A program made the position numbers and the translations under genes. From Tahibacter amnicola (lineage in GTDB: Bacteria > Pseudomonadota > Gammaproteobacteria > Xanthomonadales > Rhodanobacteraceae), in assembly GCF_025398735.1 (NCBI RefSeq), contig NZ_CP104694.1, positions 5,855,465 to 5,919,464 on the forward strand: a stretch of 64,000 nucleotides of DNA, read 5' to 3'. Under the pieces are notes generated by a model that saw nothing but the letters and a program-made list of their open reading frames with translations, was not told the DNA's origin and did no database searches. Below, piece after piece: positions 41,311-49,654 of this stretch (position 1 is its first letter; each line of letters begins with the position of its first letter).

Positions 41311-42264
41311 TTAAGCCCGCCGCTGGCCCGTACCGGTGTCCTTGCGTCCCGATCGGCCGAACGCCGCCGCGGCGGCCGCGGCCTCGGCCACCGTGGCGTA
41401 ATGGATATCCACGATGTCGTCGACGTCGGCTGCATAGCCGCCTGCCATGCTGACCGCAACGGGAAGATGATGCCGCACGCAGGCATCGAAGACCATGCGG
41501 TCGCGCTGCCGCAGGCCGTCCTTGCTCAGCGCCAGCCGGCCGAGGCGGTCGCCTTCGAAGGGGTCAGCGCCGGCCAGGTAGATGACGGCCTCGGCGCACG
41601 ATCGCGCGATCGCCGTCGGCAGGGCGTCGGCCAGGGACGCCAGATAGGTGACGTCGTCGCACCCATCCGGCAGGGCGACATCCAGGTCGCTGCACTCCTT
41701 GAGCGCCGGGTAGTTGCGTTCGCCATGCATGGAGAAGGTGAAGATCGACGGATCGTCGCGAGCGATGGACGCCGTGCCGTTGCCCTGGTGGACGTCCAGA
41801 TCCACGACCAGGATCCGCTGCGCCAGCCCCTGCGCCTGCACATGACGTGCAGCGACGACGCTGTCATTGAAGACGCAGTACCCGGCCCCGTGATCGGCGA
41901 ACGCATGGTGTGTGCCGCCGGCCAGGTTCAGTCCGACGCCACGCGCCACGACGGCGCTCTGCAGTGCAGCCATCGTGCCGCCGGAAGAACGGCGCGAACG
42001 CTCAATCATCCATTCAGACCAGGGAAAACCGATCTTGCGCAGCTCGCTGGCGGACAGCTCGCCACGACTGGCACGCTGCACGTAGGACGGATCGTGCGCC
42101 CGGCACAGCGCCGTGTCATCCGCCGGCGCCGGTTCCCGCAGCGTGATGCCCCAGTCCGCCGCGGTCTTGGCCACCCGTTCGTACAGGCGCGCGTACTTGG
42201 CCATCGGAAAGCGGTGCTCCGGCGGCAGCGGCAGCACGAAGTGGTGACAGTAGTAGGCGTTCAT
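41311..42264 (-). CDS. histone deacetylase-family amidohydrolase
   Basis: A 317-residue zinc enzyme of the arginase/deacetylase fold. NLAGGTHHAFADHGAGYCVFND has the paired histidines of the charge relay (quoted in part), VVDLDVHQGNGT gives the Asp and His zinc ligands, and the Asp of AGADPFEGDRLG completes the site. The N terminus MNAYYCHHFVLPLPPEHRF fits the short bacterial HDAC11-like group. It removes acyl groups from lysine, polyamines or small amides; the substrate is open. The start at 42264 fits family length; the longer frame is rejected. It lies between the sigma operon and pckG with 95 bases to pckG's stop. Confidence 0.9.
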   Translation of the reverse strand: MNAYYCHHFVLPLPPEHRFPMAKYARLYERVAKTAADWGITLREPAPADDTALCRAHDPSYVQRASRGELSASELRKIGFPWSEWMIERSRRSSGGTMAALQSAVVARGVGLNLAGGTHHAFADHGAGYCVFNDSVVAARHVQAQGLAQRILVVDLDVHQGNGTASIARDDPSIFTFSMHGERNYPALKECSDLDVALPDGCDDVTYLASLADALPTAIARSCAEAVIYLAGADPFEGDRLGRLALSKDGLRQRDRMVFDACVRHHLPVAVSMAGGYAADVDDIVDIHYATVAEAAAAAAAFGRSGRKDTGTGQRRA

Positions 42265-42359
42265 CGGACCCGCCAGAAAAAGGCCCGCCGCGGCAATGCC
42301 GACGACGGGCCGGTGCTGCGCTCGCAACGGCGCCGACCAGCAGCGCCGTGCGGGGTTGG

Positions 42360-44138
42360 TCAGCCGGCGGCGACCTTGGCCGGCGGCATTTCCGGCTGGG
42401 TCAGCGCGCTGAGGGTACGTGCGTGTTCGCGACGCAATGCCTCCGGTGTGCGCTGGCCGAACGAGTCCAGGTACTCGCCGATGCCGGTGTACTCGCGCGC
42501 CCAGCCATCACGATCGACGGTCAGGAGCTGGTCCATGTCGGCAGCCGGGATTTCCAGGCCGGCCAGGTTCAGGTCGCTGCGGCGCGGCAGATTGCCGATC
42601 GGGGTTTCCTGGGCGCCGGCGCGGCCACGGCAGCGCTCGATGATCCACTCGAGCACGCGCATGTTGTCGCCGAAGCCCGGCCACATGAACTTGCCGTCCT
42701 GGCCCTTGCGGAACCAGTTGACGTGGAAGATTTTCGGCAACTGGGTACCCGGACGGTCGAAACTGAGCCAGTGCTTGAAGTAGTCGCCGAAGTTGTAGCC
42801 GCAGAACGGCTTCATCGCCATCGAATCGCGGCGCAGCACGCCGACGGCGCCGGTCGCCGCCGCCGTCGTCTCCGAGCCCATTGCGGCACCGACCAGGACG
42901 CCGTGGGTCCAGTCGCGCGACTCGAACACCAGCGGTACCAGTGATTCGCGGCGTCCGCCGAAAATGATGGCGGAAATGGGCACGCCCTGCGGGTCTTCGG
43001 CGCGCGGCGTCCAGCTCGCACACTGCCGGGCGCTGACGGTGAAACGCGAATTCGGATGCGCGGCCGGGCCGTTGGCGGGGTCGAAATCGCGGCCCTGCCA
43101 GTCGGTGACCGGCTTGCCTTCGCCCTTGCCTTCCCACCACGGCTGCAGGTCCGCAGTGACCGCGACATTGGTGAAGATGGTGTCGTGGTCGAGCATGGCC
43201 AGCGCATTGGGGTTGGTCTTGGCGCCGGTGCCCGGGGCCACGCCAAAGAAGCCCGCCTCGGGGTTGATCGCCCACAGCCGGCCGTCGGCGCCCGGCTGCA
43301 TCCAGCAGATGTCGTCGCCCACCGTCCACACCTTCCAGCCGGGATAGGCTTTGGGCGGAATCAGCATGGCCAGGTTGGTCTTGCCGCAGGCCGACGGGAA
43401 CGCAGCCGCCACATAGAACACTTCACCCTGCGGGTTCTCGATACCCAGGATCAGCATATGCTCGGCCAGCCAGCCCTCCTGGCGCGCCTGCCACGAGGCA
43501 ATGCGCAGCGCATGGCACTTCTTGCCGAGCAGGGCGTTGCCACCGTAACCCGAGCCGATCGACTTGATCGTGAGTTCCTCGGGGAAATGCATGATGAAGC
43601 GCCTGGCCGGATCGAGGTCGCCCGTGGAATGCAGGCCCTTCACGAAGCTGCCGTCGCGTTCGATGCGTTCCAGAGCCTTCTGGCCCATGCGCGTCATGAT
43701 GCGCATGTTGGCCACGACGTAGGGGCTGTCGGTGATCTCGACGCCACAGCGGGCGATCGGCGAATCGATCGGACCCATGCAGTAAGGAATCACATACAGG
43801 GTGCGGCCACGCATGCAGCCGGCGAACAGCGCATCAATCTTGGCGTGGGCCTCGTCCGGCGCCATCCAATGGTTGTTGGGGCCGGCGTCTTCCGCATCCT
43901 GACTGCAGACGAAGGTCAGGTGCTCCACGCGCGCCACGTCGGATGGGCTGGAACGGTGCAGGTAACAGTTGGGATGGGTCGACGGATTCAGTTCGATCAG
44001 GTCGCCGGTATCGAGCATCAATTCCAGCAGCGCCTGGTATTCCGCGTCCGATCCGTCGCACCAGTGAACCCGGTCGGGCTGGGTGAGTCGGGTGACTTCA
44101 TCCACCCATCGGTTCAACGCGTCTAGCTTGCTTGCCAT
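42360..44138 (-). CDS. pckG: phosphoenolpyruvate carboxykinase (GTP)
   Basis: A 592-residue enzyme converting oxaloacetate and GTP to phosphoenolpyruvate, the entry step of gluconeogenesis. The GTP-type P-loop with its reactive cysteine is FPSACGKTNLAML. Other marks are YGGNALLGKKCHALRIAS, TVGDDICWMQPGADG, GFFGVAPGTG and the guanine-binding region near FCGYNFGDYFKHW. It is unlike the ATP-dependent PckA family. AGGA lies eight bases before ATG. It is a monocistronic gene in the cytoplasm and its upstream region carries no operator I recognise. Confidence 0.97.
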   Translation of the reverse strand: MASKLDALNRWVDEVTRLTQPDRVHWCDGSDAEYQALLELMLDTGDLIELNPSTHPNCYLHRSSPSDVARVEHLTFVCSQDAEDAGPNNHWMAPDEAHAKIDALFAGCMRGRTLYVIPYCMGPIDSPIARCGVEITDSPYVVANMRIMTRMGQKALERIERDGSFVKGLHSTGDLDPARRFIMHFPEELTIKSIGSGYGGNALLGKKCHALRIASWQARQEGWLAEHMLILGIENPQGEVFYVAAAFPSACGKTNLAMLIPPKAYPGWKVWTVGDDICWMQPGADGRLWAINPEAGFFGVAPGTGAKTNPNALAMLDHDTIFTNVAVTADLQPWWEGKGEGKPVTDWQGRDFDPANGPAAHPNSRFTVSARQCASWTPRAEDPQGVPISAIIFGGRRESLVPLVFESRDWTHGVLVGAAMGSETTAAATGAVGVLRRDSMAMKPFCGYNFGDYFKHWLSFDRPGTQLPKIFHVNWFRKGQDGKFMWPGFGDNMRVLEWIIERCRGRAGAQETPIGNLPRRSDLNLAGLEIPAADMDQLLTVDRDGWAREYTGIGEYLDSFGQRTPEALRREHARTLSALTQPEMPPAKVAAG

Positions 44139-44303
44139 GTCTTTTATCCTGGGCCCGCCAGGGCCCTGCCAGAAAGTCAGGCGAACGACGTTAGCGGCCG
44201 GCAGCCGTCAATGCAACAAAGACCCCGAAGGGCCCTTGTCAAATCAACAAGTTGGCGCGAGACCGCAAGGGTTTCAGCCAAAACGCCGGCCGCCCTTCAC
44301 GTC

Positions 44304-44329
44304 GCCGGAGCGTGGCCCTCCACTCCGGC
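44304..44329. terminator. GC-rich hairpin after the TetR gene
   Basis: GCCGGA, a two-base bulge, GTGG, a CCCT loop, CCAC and TCCGGC form a ten-base-pair stem 23 bases beyond the TetR stop on the minus strand. No T tract. Confidence 0.4.
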
Positions 44330-44352
44330 CGGCGGTCGCCGGGAGCGTGCGA

Positions 44353-44937
44353 TCAGCCCGGAATCAAGGTCGCGATAGCGTGGTCGACGTAGCCGTCGAA
44401 CTCCGCGTGCGACAGGCGCGGCAGGCCCAGCTGCAGCGACAGCTGCAGGAATCCGGCATAGGCGGCATACGCCAGGCGGGCGCGATAGGACGCGGCGCTG
44501 CGGTCCAGCCCGGATTGCCGGTAGGCAATGGTGAGGAAATCGATACGGCGCTGCGAAACCCGCGACATCACCGGCTGCACGATCGGATTGTCGAGCGCGC
44601 GGAGCAGCGCGGAATAGACCACATGCGACTGCATCTCGCGGCTGGTGCGGCGGAACAGCTCGCGCAGGCGCTCCTTGGGGTCGCTGATGGGCTGGACCTG
44701 GACGAACTCCTCCTCGTCCTGGTGCTCCCACCGTTCCAGCGCCGACTTCAACAGTGCCTCACGCGTCGGGAAGTGCCAGTAAAAGCTGCCCTTGGTGACG
44801 CCGAGGCGCCGGGCGAGGGGTTCCACGGCAACCGCGGAGACGCCCTGATCGGCGATGGCGTCGAGGGCGGCCTGTTCCCAGTCGGCGGCGGAGAGCCGGC
44901 CACGTTGTTCAATGCGGGTGAGAACTGCGCTACTCAT
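44353..44937 (-). CDS. TetR-family transcriptional regulator
   Basis: A 194-residue repressor-type protein. The N-terminal helix-turn-helix (about residues 15-60) reads AALDAIADQGVSAVAVEPLARRLGVTKGSFYWHFPTREALL in pattern (only named here), with the TKGSFYWHF recognition helix typical of TetR. The C-terminal ligand domain is generic. It is divergent from the alpha/beta hydrolase-fadE operon, where an exact inverted repeat overlaps the promoter. Likely a repressor of that operon, sensing a fatty acyl compound by analogy with other FadE-linked TetR proteins. The ligand is inference. Confidence 0.92.
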   Translation of the reverse strand: MSSAVLTRIEQRGRLSAADWEQAALDAIADQGVSAVAVEPLARRLGVTKGSFYWHFPTREALLKSALERWEHQDEEEFVQVQPISDPKERLRELFRRTSREMQSHVVYSALLRALDNPIVQPVMSRVSQRRIDFLTIAYRQSGLDRSAASYRARLAYAAYAGFLQLSLQLGLPRLSHAEFDGYVDHAIATLIPG

Positions 44938-45046
44938 GGTGTTCGCGACCGAAGTAATACGGACAAGTGTCGCACTCTAGCGCGCGAATCGACCGGAATT
45001 TAAATCATTTTAGAAAGAATTGAGCTCACGCTAGCCCAATTCCGGA

Positions 45047-45085
45047 TTGACCACTCTAATTGCTACAACATACTGTAGCGTATGT
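45047..45085 (+). promoter_or_regulatory. promoter and inverted-repeat operator at the hydrolase-fadE operon, possibly leaderless
   Basis: TTGACC (45047-45052), 16 bases, CATACT (45069-45074) form a candidate promoter. An exact inverted repeat ACATAC-N6-GTATGT (45068-45085) covers the -10 and the ATG at 45082. No ribosome binding site precedes that ATG, and the start of transcription would fall on or next to it, so the mRNA may be leaderless. The divergent TetR protein is the natural candidate to bind here. Confidence 0.5.
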
Positions 45086-45969
45086 CCGCACATTTACAGT
45101 CCCGCTTGCCAGATCCCGCCAGCCCGCCCCCCGTCACGCTCGTCGCCGGCGACGGCCTGCCGCTCTCCCTGCAGCAGTACGGTCGCACCGGTCATCCGCC
45201 GTTGTTGTTCGCCCACGGGTTTGGCCAGACGCGCCTGGCCTGGCGCGGCAGCGCCATGCGCCTGGCCGAGGCGGGTTTTCACTGCCTCGCCGCCGACGCG
45301 CGCGGTCACGGCGACAGTGGATGGTGCGGCGAGGGCGAGTACGACATTGATCATTTCGTCGGCGACATGGTGCAGGCCGCCCGCTTCGCCGGCCCGGGCT
45401 GCGTCCTGGTCGGCGCTTCGTTCGGCGGCCTGATCGGGCTGTTGTCGGAAGCCGACCACGCACCGCTCTTCCGTGCCCTGGTCCTGGTCGATATCACGCC
45501 GCGCTGGGAAGCAGCGGGCGTCGAACGCATCCTTACATTCATGCGTGCGCACCCGGAGGGGTTCGCCTCCCTGCGCGAAGCATCCCAGGCGATCGCCACC
45601 TACCTGCCGCACCGCGCGGATAGCCGCTCGCCCGAGCGCCTGCGCTCGCTGCTGGTTCAGCAGGAGAACGGTCGCTTCCGCTGGCATTGGGACCCGAAGC
45701 TCCTGGAACGCATCGCGGACGACAGCGAGAAGCACCAGGCGCGACTGCTTCAGGCCGCGGCGCGAATTCGAGTACCGACTCTTCTGTTGTCGGGTAGTGA
45801 TAGCGACGTTGTCTCGCAGTCGACCATCGCCGAGTTCCGCGCCCTGGTCCCGCATGCCGAACACGTTGTCGTTCCCCGCGCCACCCACATGGTTGTGGGT
45901 GACCGCAATGAAGCCTTCACCGACGCAGTACTGTCCTTCGTACGTTCCCTCGGCCGCGGCCGAGACTGA
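45082..45969 (+). CDS. alpha/beta hydrolase
   Basis: A 295-residue hydrolase of the alpha/beta fold. LLFAHGFGQTRLAW carries the oxyanion loop, LVGASFGGLIGLL the nucleophile serine, and GSDSDVVSQS and VPRATHMVVGDRN the acid and histidine. Possibly an esterase or thioesterase acting on acyl compounds, since fadE follows 18 bases later in the same operon. Substrate not provable. No ribosome site precedes the ATG, and the next internal ATG would remove part of the core fold, so the start at 45082 is kept. Confidence 0.88.
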   Translation: MSAHLQSRLPDPASPPPVTLVAGDGLPLSLQQYGRTGHPPLLFAHGFGQTRLAWRGSAMRLAEAGFHCLAADARGHGDSGWCGEGEYDIDHFVGDMVQAARFAGPGCVLVGASFGGLIGLLSEADHAPLFRALVLVDITPRWEAAGVERILTFMRAHPEGFASLREASQAIATYLPHRADSRSPERLRSLLVQQENGRFRWHWDPKLLERIADDSEKHQARLLQAAARIRVPTLLLSGSDSDVVSQSTIAEFRALVPHAEHVVVPRATHMVVGDRNEAFTDAVLSFVRSLGRGRD

Positions 45970-45987
45970 TTCATCGAGGAGTTCACC

Positions 45988-48456
45988 ATGCAACATTGGA
46001 TGCCTCTCATCGCGGCGATCGTCGTGTCACTGGCCTGCTCGTACCGGCGCTTCGGCCTGCGGACCTGGACGGCCGCGACCGCGGCGGCCATCGTCCTGGC
46101 CGGCTACGCCGCCTCGGCGCACTGGGCCGCGACGCTCGGAACCCTGGCGCTGTTCGCGCTGGTGGCCGTGCCGCTGAACCTGGAGCAGTTCCGCCGGAGC
46201 AAGATCACCGCACCGCTGCTGGCGATCTACCAGAAGATCACGCCGCAGCTGTCCGATACGGAAAAGGTGGCACTGGAGGCCGGCACGGTCGGCTTCGAAG
46301 GCCAGCTCTTCAGCGGCAAGCCCGACTGGAACCAGCTGCTGCGCGAACCCGTGCCGACGCTGTCGGCCGATGAGCGCGCCTTCCTCGAAGGCCCGGTCGA
46401 AGAGCTCTGCCGCATGCTCAATGACTGGGAAATCACCCACGAACTGGCGGACCTGCCGCCGAACGTCTGGGATTTCCTCAAGAAGCACAAGTTCTTCGGC
46501 ATGATCATTCCGAAGGAATACGGCGGCCTGCAGTTCTCTGCCCTGGCCCACTCGGTCGTGCTGCAGAAGATCGCCAGCATGTCGACCACGGTCGGCTCGA
46601 CCGTCGCCGTGCCCAACTCGCTCGGGCCGGCCGAGCTGCTGCTGCACTACGGCACCAAGGAACAGAAGGACTATTACCTGCCGCGACTGGCCGACGGCCG
46701 GGAGATTCCCTGCTTTGCCCTGACCGGCCCTTACGCCGGTTCGGATGCCACGTCCATTCCTGACTACGGCATTGTCTGCAAGGGCGAATGGAACGGCGCC
46801 AATGTGCTCGGCATCCGCCTGACCTTCGACAAGCGCTACATCACGCTCGCCCCGGTCGCCACCGTGATCGGCCTGGCCTTCCGCATGTACGACCCGGACA
46901 AGCTCCTGGGCGAGAAGGAAGATCTCGGCATCACCCTGGCGCTGCTGCCGCGCGAGACCAAGGGTATCGAGGTCGGGCGCCGCCATTTCCCGCTGAATGT
47001 GCCGTTCCAGAACGGACCGGTGCGCGGCAAGGAAGTCTTCGTACCACTATCGCAGCTCATCGGCGGCCCGGAAATGGCCGGCGAAGGCTGGCGCATGCTG
47101 GTCGAATGCCTGTCGGTCGGCCGCTCGATCTCGCTGCCGTCCAACGCCACCGGCGCGGCGCGCATCGGCGCGATCGCGACCGGCGCCTATGCACGCATCC
47201 GCAAGCAGTTCGGCATGGCCATCGGCCGGTTCGAAGGCATCGAAGAGGCGCTGGCACGCATCGGTGGCTATACCTACGCCATCAGTGCGCTGTCGCGCGC
47301 GACGGCCGCGGCGGTCGACCGGGGCGAAAAACCGTCGGTGCCGTCGGCCATCGCCAAGTACCACGCCACCGAGCTGGGCCGCGAGATCGCCAAGGACGTG
47401 ATGGACGTCCACGGCGGCAAGGCGGTCATCCTGGGACCGAAGAACTATGCCGGCCGCGCCTGGCAAGGTTCGCCGATCGCGATCACGGTCGAAGGCGCCA
47501 ATATCCTCACCCGCAGCATGATGATCTTCGGCCAGGGTGCGATCCGCTGCCATCCCTATGTGCTGAAGGAACTGCAGGCCACCCAGATCGCCGACTATTC
47601 GCAGCGGCTGAAGGCCTTTGACCGCGCGCTCTTCGGCCACATCGGCTTTGCGGTGTCCAACGCGGTGCGCAGCTTCGTGCTGGGTCTGACCCATGCGCGC
47701 ATCGGTTCGGCGCCGGGCGACAAATACACCCGCCGCTTCTACCGCAAGCTCAACCGCTACGCGGCAGCGCTCGCGCTGGTCGCCGACACCTCGATGCTCA
47801 CACTGGGCGGCAAGCTCAAGTTCAAGGAAAAGATCTCCGCGCGCCTGGGGGATGTGCTGTCCAATCTCTACATCGCCTCGTCCATGCTCAAGCGCTACGA
47901 AGACCAGGGCCGTCCGGTGGCCGACCAGGCGCTCCTGGCCTGGGCCTTCCACGACTGCGTCTGGCGCATGCAGATGGCACTCGACGGCGTCCTGCGCAAC
48001 TTCCCCGTGCGCCCTGTCGCCTGGCTGCTGCGCGCGCTGGTATTCCCGCTGGGCCGCCGCGAAGTGCCGCCGTCGGATCGCCTGGGACGTCGCGTCGCCG
48101 CCATCCTGTGCACGCCGAGCGAAACGCGCGACCGCCTGGGCGAAAACGCCTATCTCACGCCGAGCACGAACAACCAGATCGGCCGCATGAACGCCTTGCT
48201 GCCCGATGTCATCGCCGCCGAGCCGGTGGAGCGCAAGTTCCTCAAGGCGCTCAAGAGCGGCGGCGTGAAGTCGCATGACTACCTGGGCCAGCTGGCCGAG
48301 GTGGAAGCCCAGGGAGGTATCACGACCGAGGAACGCAAGCTGCTCGAGCGCGTGCGCAATGCGACGTTTGAGTTCATCAGCGTCGATGACTTCGACCCTC
48401 GCGATCTCGAGGCCGCGGTCAAGCACGGGAAAACCGTACTGCGCTCCGTCGCCTGA
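45988..48456 (+). CDS. fadE: acyl-CoA dehydrogenase (FadE type)
   Basis: An 822-residue dehydrogenase for the first step of fatty-acid beta-oxidation. Two N-terminal membrane helices (WMPLIAAIVVSLACSY and a second near ATLGTLALFALVAVPLNL) attach it to the inner membrane, as in E. coli FadE (814 residues). The flavoprotein core shows FFGMIIPKEYGGLQFS, FALTGPYAGSDATSIPD and DVMDVHGGKAVILGPKNY. The C-terminal DUF1974 extension is present. GAGGAG lies before ATG. It is second in the operon after the alpha/beta hydrolase, under the divergent TetR gene. Confidence 0.96.
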   Translation: MQHWMPLIAAIVVSLACSYRRFGLRTWTAATAAAIVLAGYAASAHWAATLGTLALFALVAVPLNLEQFRRSKITAPLLAIYQKITPQLSDTEKVALEAGTVGFEGQLFSGKPDWNQLLREPVPTLSADERAFLEGPVEELCRMLNDWEITHELADLPPNVWDFLKKHKFFGMIIPKEYGGLQFSALAHSVVLQKIASMSTTVGSTVAVPNSLGPAELLLHYGTKEQKDYYLPRLADGREIPCFALTGPYAGSDATSIPDYGIVCKGEWNGANVLGIRLTFDKRYITLAPVATVIGLAFRMYDPDKLLGEKEDLGITLALLPRETKGIEVGRRHFPLNVPFQNGPVRGKEVFVPLSQLIGGPEMAGEGWRMLVECLSVGRSISLPSNATGAARIGAIATGAYARIRKQFGMAIGRFEGIEEALARIGGYTYAISALSRATAAAVDRGEKPSVPSAIAKYHATELGREIAKDVMDVHGGKAVILGPKNYAGRAWQGSPIAITVEGANILTRSMMIFGQGAIRCHPYVLKELQATQIADYSQRLKAFDRALFGHIGFAVSNAVRSFVLGLTHARIGSAPGDKYTRRFYRKLNRYAAALALVADTSMLTLGGKLKFKEKISARLGDVLSNLYIASSMLKRYEDQGRPVADQALLAWAFHDCVWRMQMALDGVLRNFPVRPVAWLLRALVFPLGRREVPPSDRLGRRVAAILCTPSETRDRLGENAYLTPSTNNQIGRMNALLPDVIAAEPVERKFLKALKSGGVKSHDYLGQLAEVEAQGGITTEERKLLERVRNATFEFISVDDFDPRDLEAAVKHGKTVLRSVA

Positions 48457-48472
48457 TCCCCTCGCCGTACAC

Positions 48473-48499
48473 CGACGCGCCCCGCTCCGGGGCGCGTCG
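48473..48499. terminator. GC-rich hairpin after fadE
   Basis: A perfect 11-base-pair stem CGACGCGCCCC / GGGGCGCGTCG with a five-base loop, 16 bases after the fadE stop. Only a short TTT follows. It separates fadE from the thioesterase gene. Confidence 0.5.
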
Positions 48500-48529
48500 C
48501 GTTTCAGGCCCTGCCCTTCAAGGAATCCC

Positions 48530-49000
48530 ATGGCATCCGAAGCCCTGCGCCTCTACCGTCGGCTGGGACACTCCCGCCTCGGCCGCTGGTTGTACTCCCG
48601 CCTGATCTGCTGGCGCGCACCGTATTTCGGCAGCATCTCGCCCCGGGTGGAGTCGCTCGAGCCCGGCCGCTGCGTCGTTCGCATCCGCCAGCGGCGGCGT
48701 CTGCAGAACCATATCGGCACGGTCCACGCGATCGCCTTGTGCAACATGGCGGAGATGGCCGGCGGCATCGGCACGGACGTCTCGATTCCCGCTTCGATGC
48801 GCTGGATCCCCAAGGGAATGAGCGTGCGCTATCTGAAACGAGCCACGGGCGTGCTGACCGCCACGGCCACGATCGCGCCGATCACCGACGAAACGGTTGG
48901 CCAGGATCTGCATGCCATCGTGGAAGTGCGCAATACCGCGGGCGAGGTGGTCTTCGATGCGGACATCACGATGTGGGTGTCGCCGCGCAAGGCGGCCTGA
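48530..49000 (+). CDS. hotdog-fold thioesterase-like protein (DUF4442)
   Basis: A 156-residue protein with the hotdog pattern: RVESLEPGRCVVRIRQ, then NHIGTVHAIALCNMAEMAGGIG as the long central helix, and RYLKRATGVLTATATI and GEVVFDADITMWVS as strands. This is the DUF4442/PaaI-like group, which hydrolyses acyl-CoA or acyl-phosphopantetheine. The place after fadE fits an acyl-CoA role. AAGGA lies before ATG at 48530, so the longer in-frame opening inside fadE is rejected. It converges on the Pycsar-effector-like gene with four bases between. Confidence 0.85.
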   Translation: MASEALRLYRRLGHSRLGRWLYSRLICWRAPYFGSISPRVESLEPGRCVVRIRQRRRLQNHIGTVHAIALCNMAEMAGGIGTDVSIPASMRWIPKGMSVRYLKRATGVLTATATIAPITDETVGQDLHAIVEVRNTAGEVVFDADITMWVSPRKAA

Positions 49001-49004
49001 GGCC

Positions 49005-49562
49005 TCAGCCGCGCAGGATCGCCATCCGCACGACCTGTTCGGCACAGGCCAGCACGAAGCCGGTCAGGAAAGACAGATAGCTCCAGCGCAGATAGCGGTA
49101 TTTATGCCGGGCCAGATACAGGCCGAGGGAATACAGGTCCTTGGCCTGCGCTTCGTAGACCGAGCCGTCCGGCTGCAGCAGCTTCGCCACCTCGGCGATG
49201 AAACGGTCGCGCGGCAATTCCGAGAAATGGCCGAAGAACAGCAGGTTGAAATGGGGCGGCAGCTCGCTACTGGTCAACCGCAAGGGCCGGTATTTTGGCA
49301 ATACGGCCAGAATGGCAAGGAGCAACGCCGTCAGCGTGAAGACCGTCAGGATCGCCACGCCCAGGCGCAGCGACGGCTCGGTCAGCTTTCCCATCGATAG
49401 CGTCAGAACAATGGACGATACCGTGATGATGATGTTGGCCTTGGTATCGGCCATCGCAGACAGCTGCACGTGATGCTGCTGCGCCGTTCGCAGGATGTTG
49501 TCTGACGTATTGCGTTCCGGCACATGGGCGAACAGGCCCGACTGGCCCTGGGTGTCGTTCAT
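49005..49562 (-). CDS. Pycsar-effector-like membrane protein (PycTM / DUF5706), orphan
   Basis: A 185-residue protein. After a 25-residue start comes HHVQLSAMADTKANIIITVS leading into a membrane helix, then a second helix (AILTVFTLTALLLAILAVL), the FNLLFFGHFSELPRDRFIAEV motif, a soluble helix, and YSLGLYLARHKYRYLRWSY leading into a last hydrophobic helix. This order (ADxKANI, FFGHF, YSLG...RHKYRYLR) is what I know of the Pycsar effector family PycTM, which damages the membrane when bound to cyclic UMP or CMP. No uridylate or cytidylate cyclase lies within this window, so activity in phage defence is unproven. GGAG lies six bases before ATG. Confidence 0.8.
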   Translation of the reverse strand: MNDTQGQSGLFAHVPERNTSDNILRTAQQHHVQLSAMADTKANIIITVSSIVLTLSMGKLTEPSLRLGVAILTVFTLTALLLAILAVLPKYRPLRLTSSELPPHFNLLFFGHFSELPRDRFIAEVAKLLQPDGSVYEAQAKDLYSLGLYLARHKYRYLRWSYLSFLTGFVLACAEQVVRMAILRG

Positions 49563-49654
49563 GGGCGTCTCCGCTTGTCCCGCCCCATGATAGGAGTTTG
49601 GCGGCGCCCGGCCTACCGGCGGCCATCGCCACCGGCAGGCCGCCAAGGCCCTTT

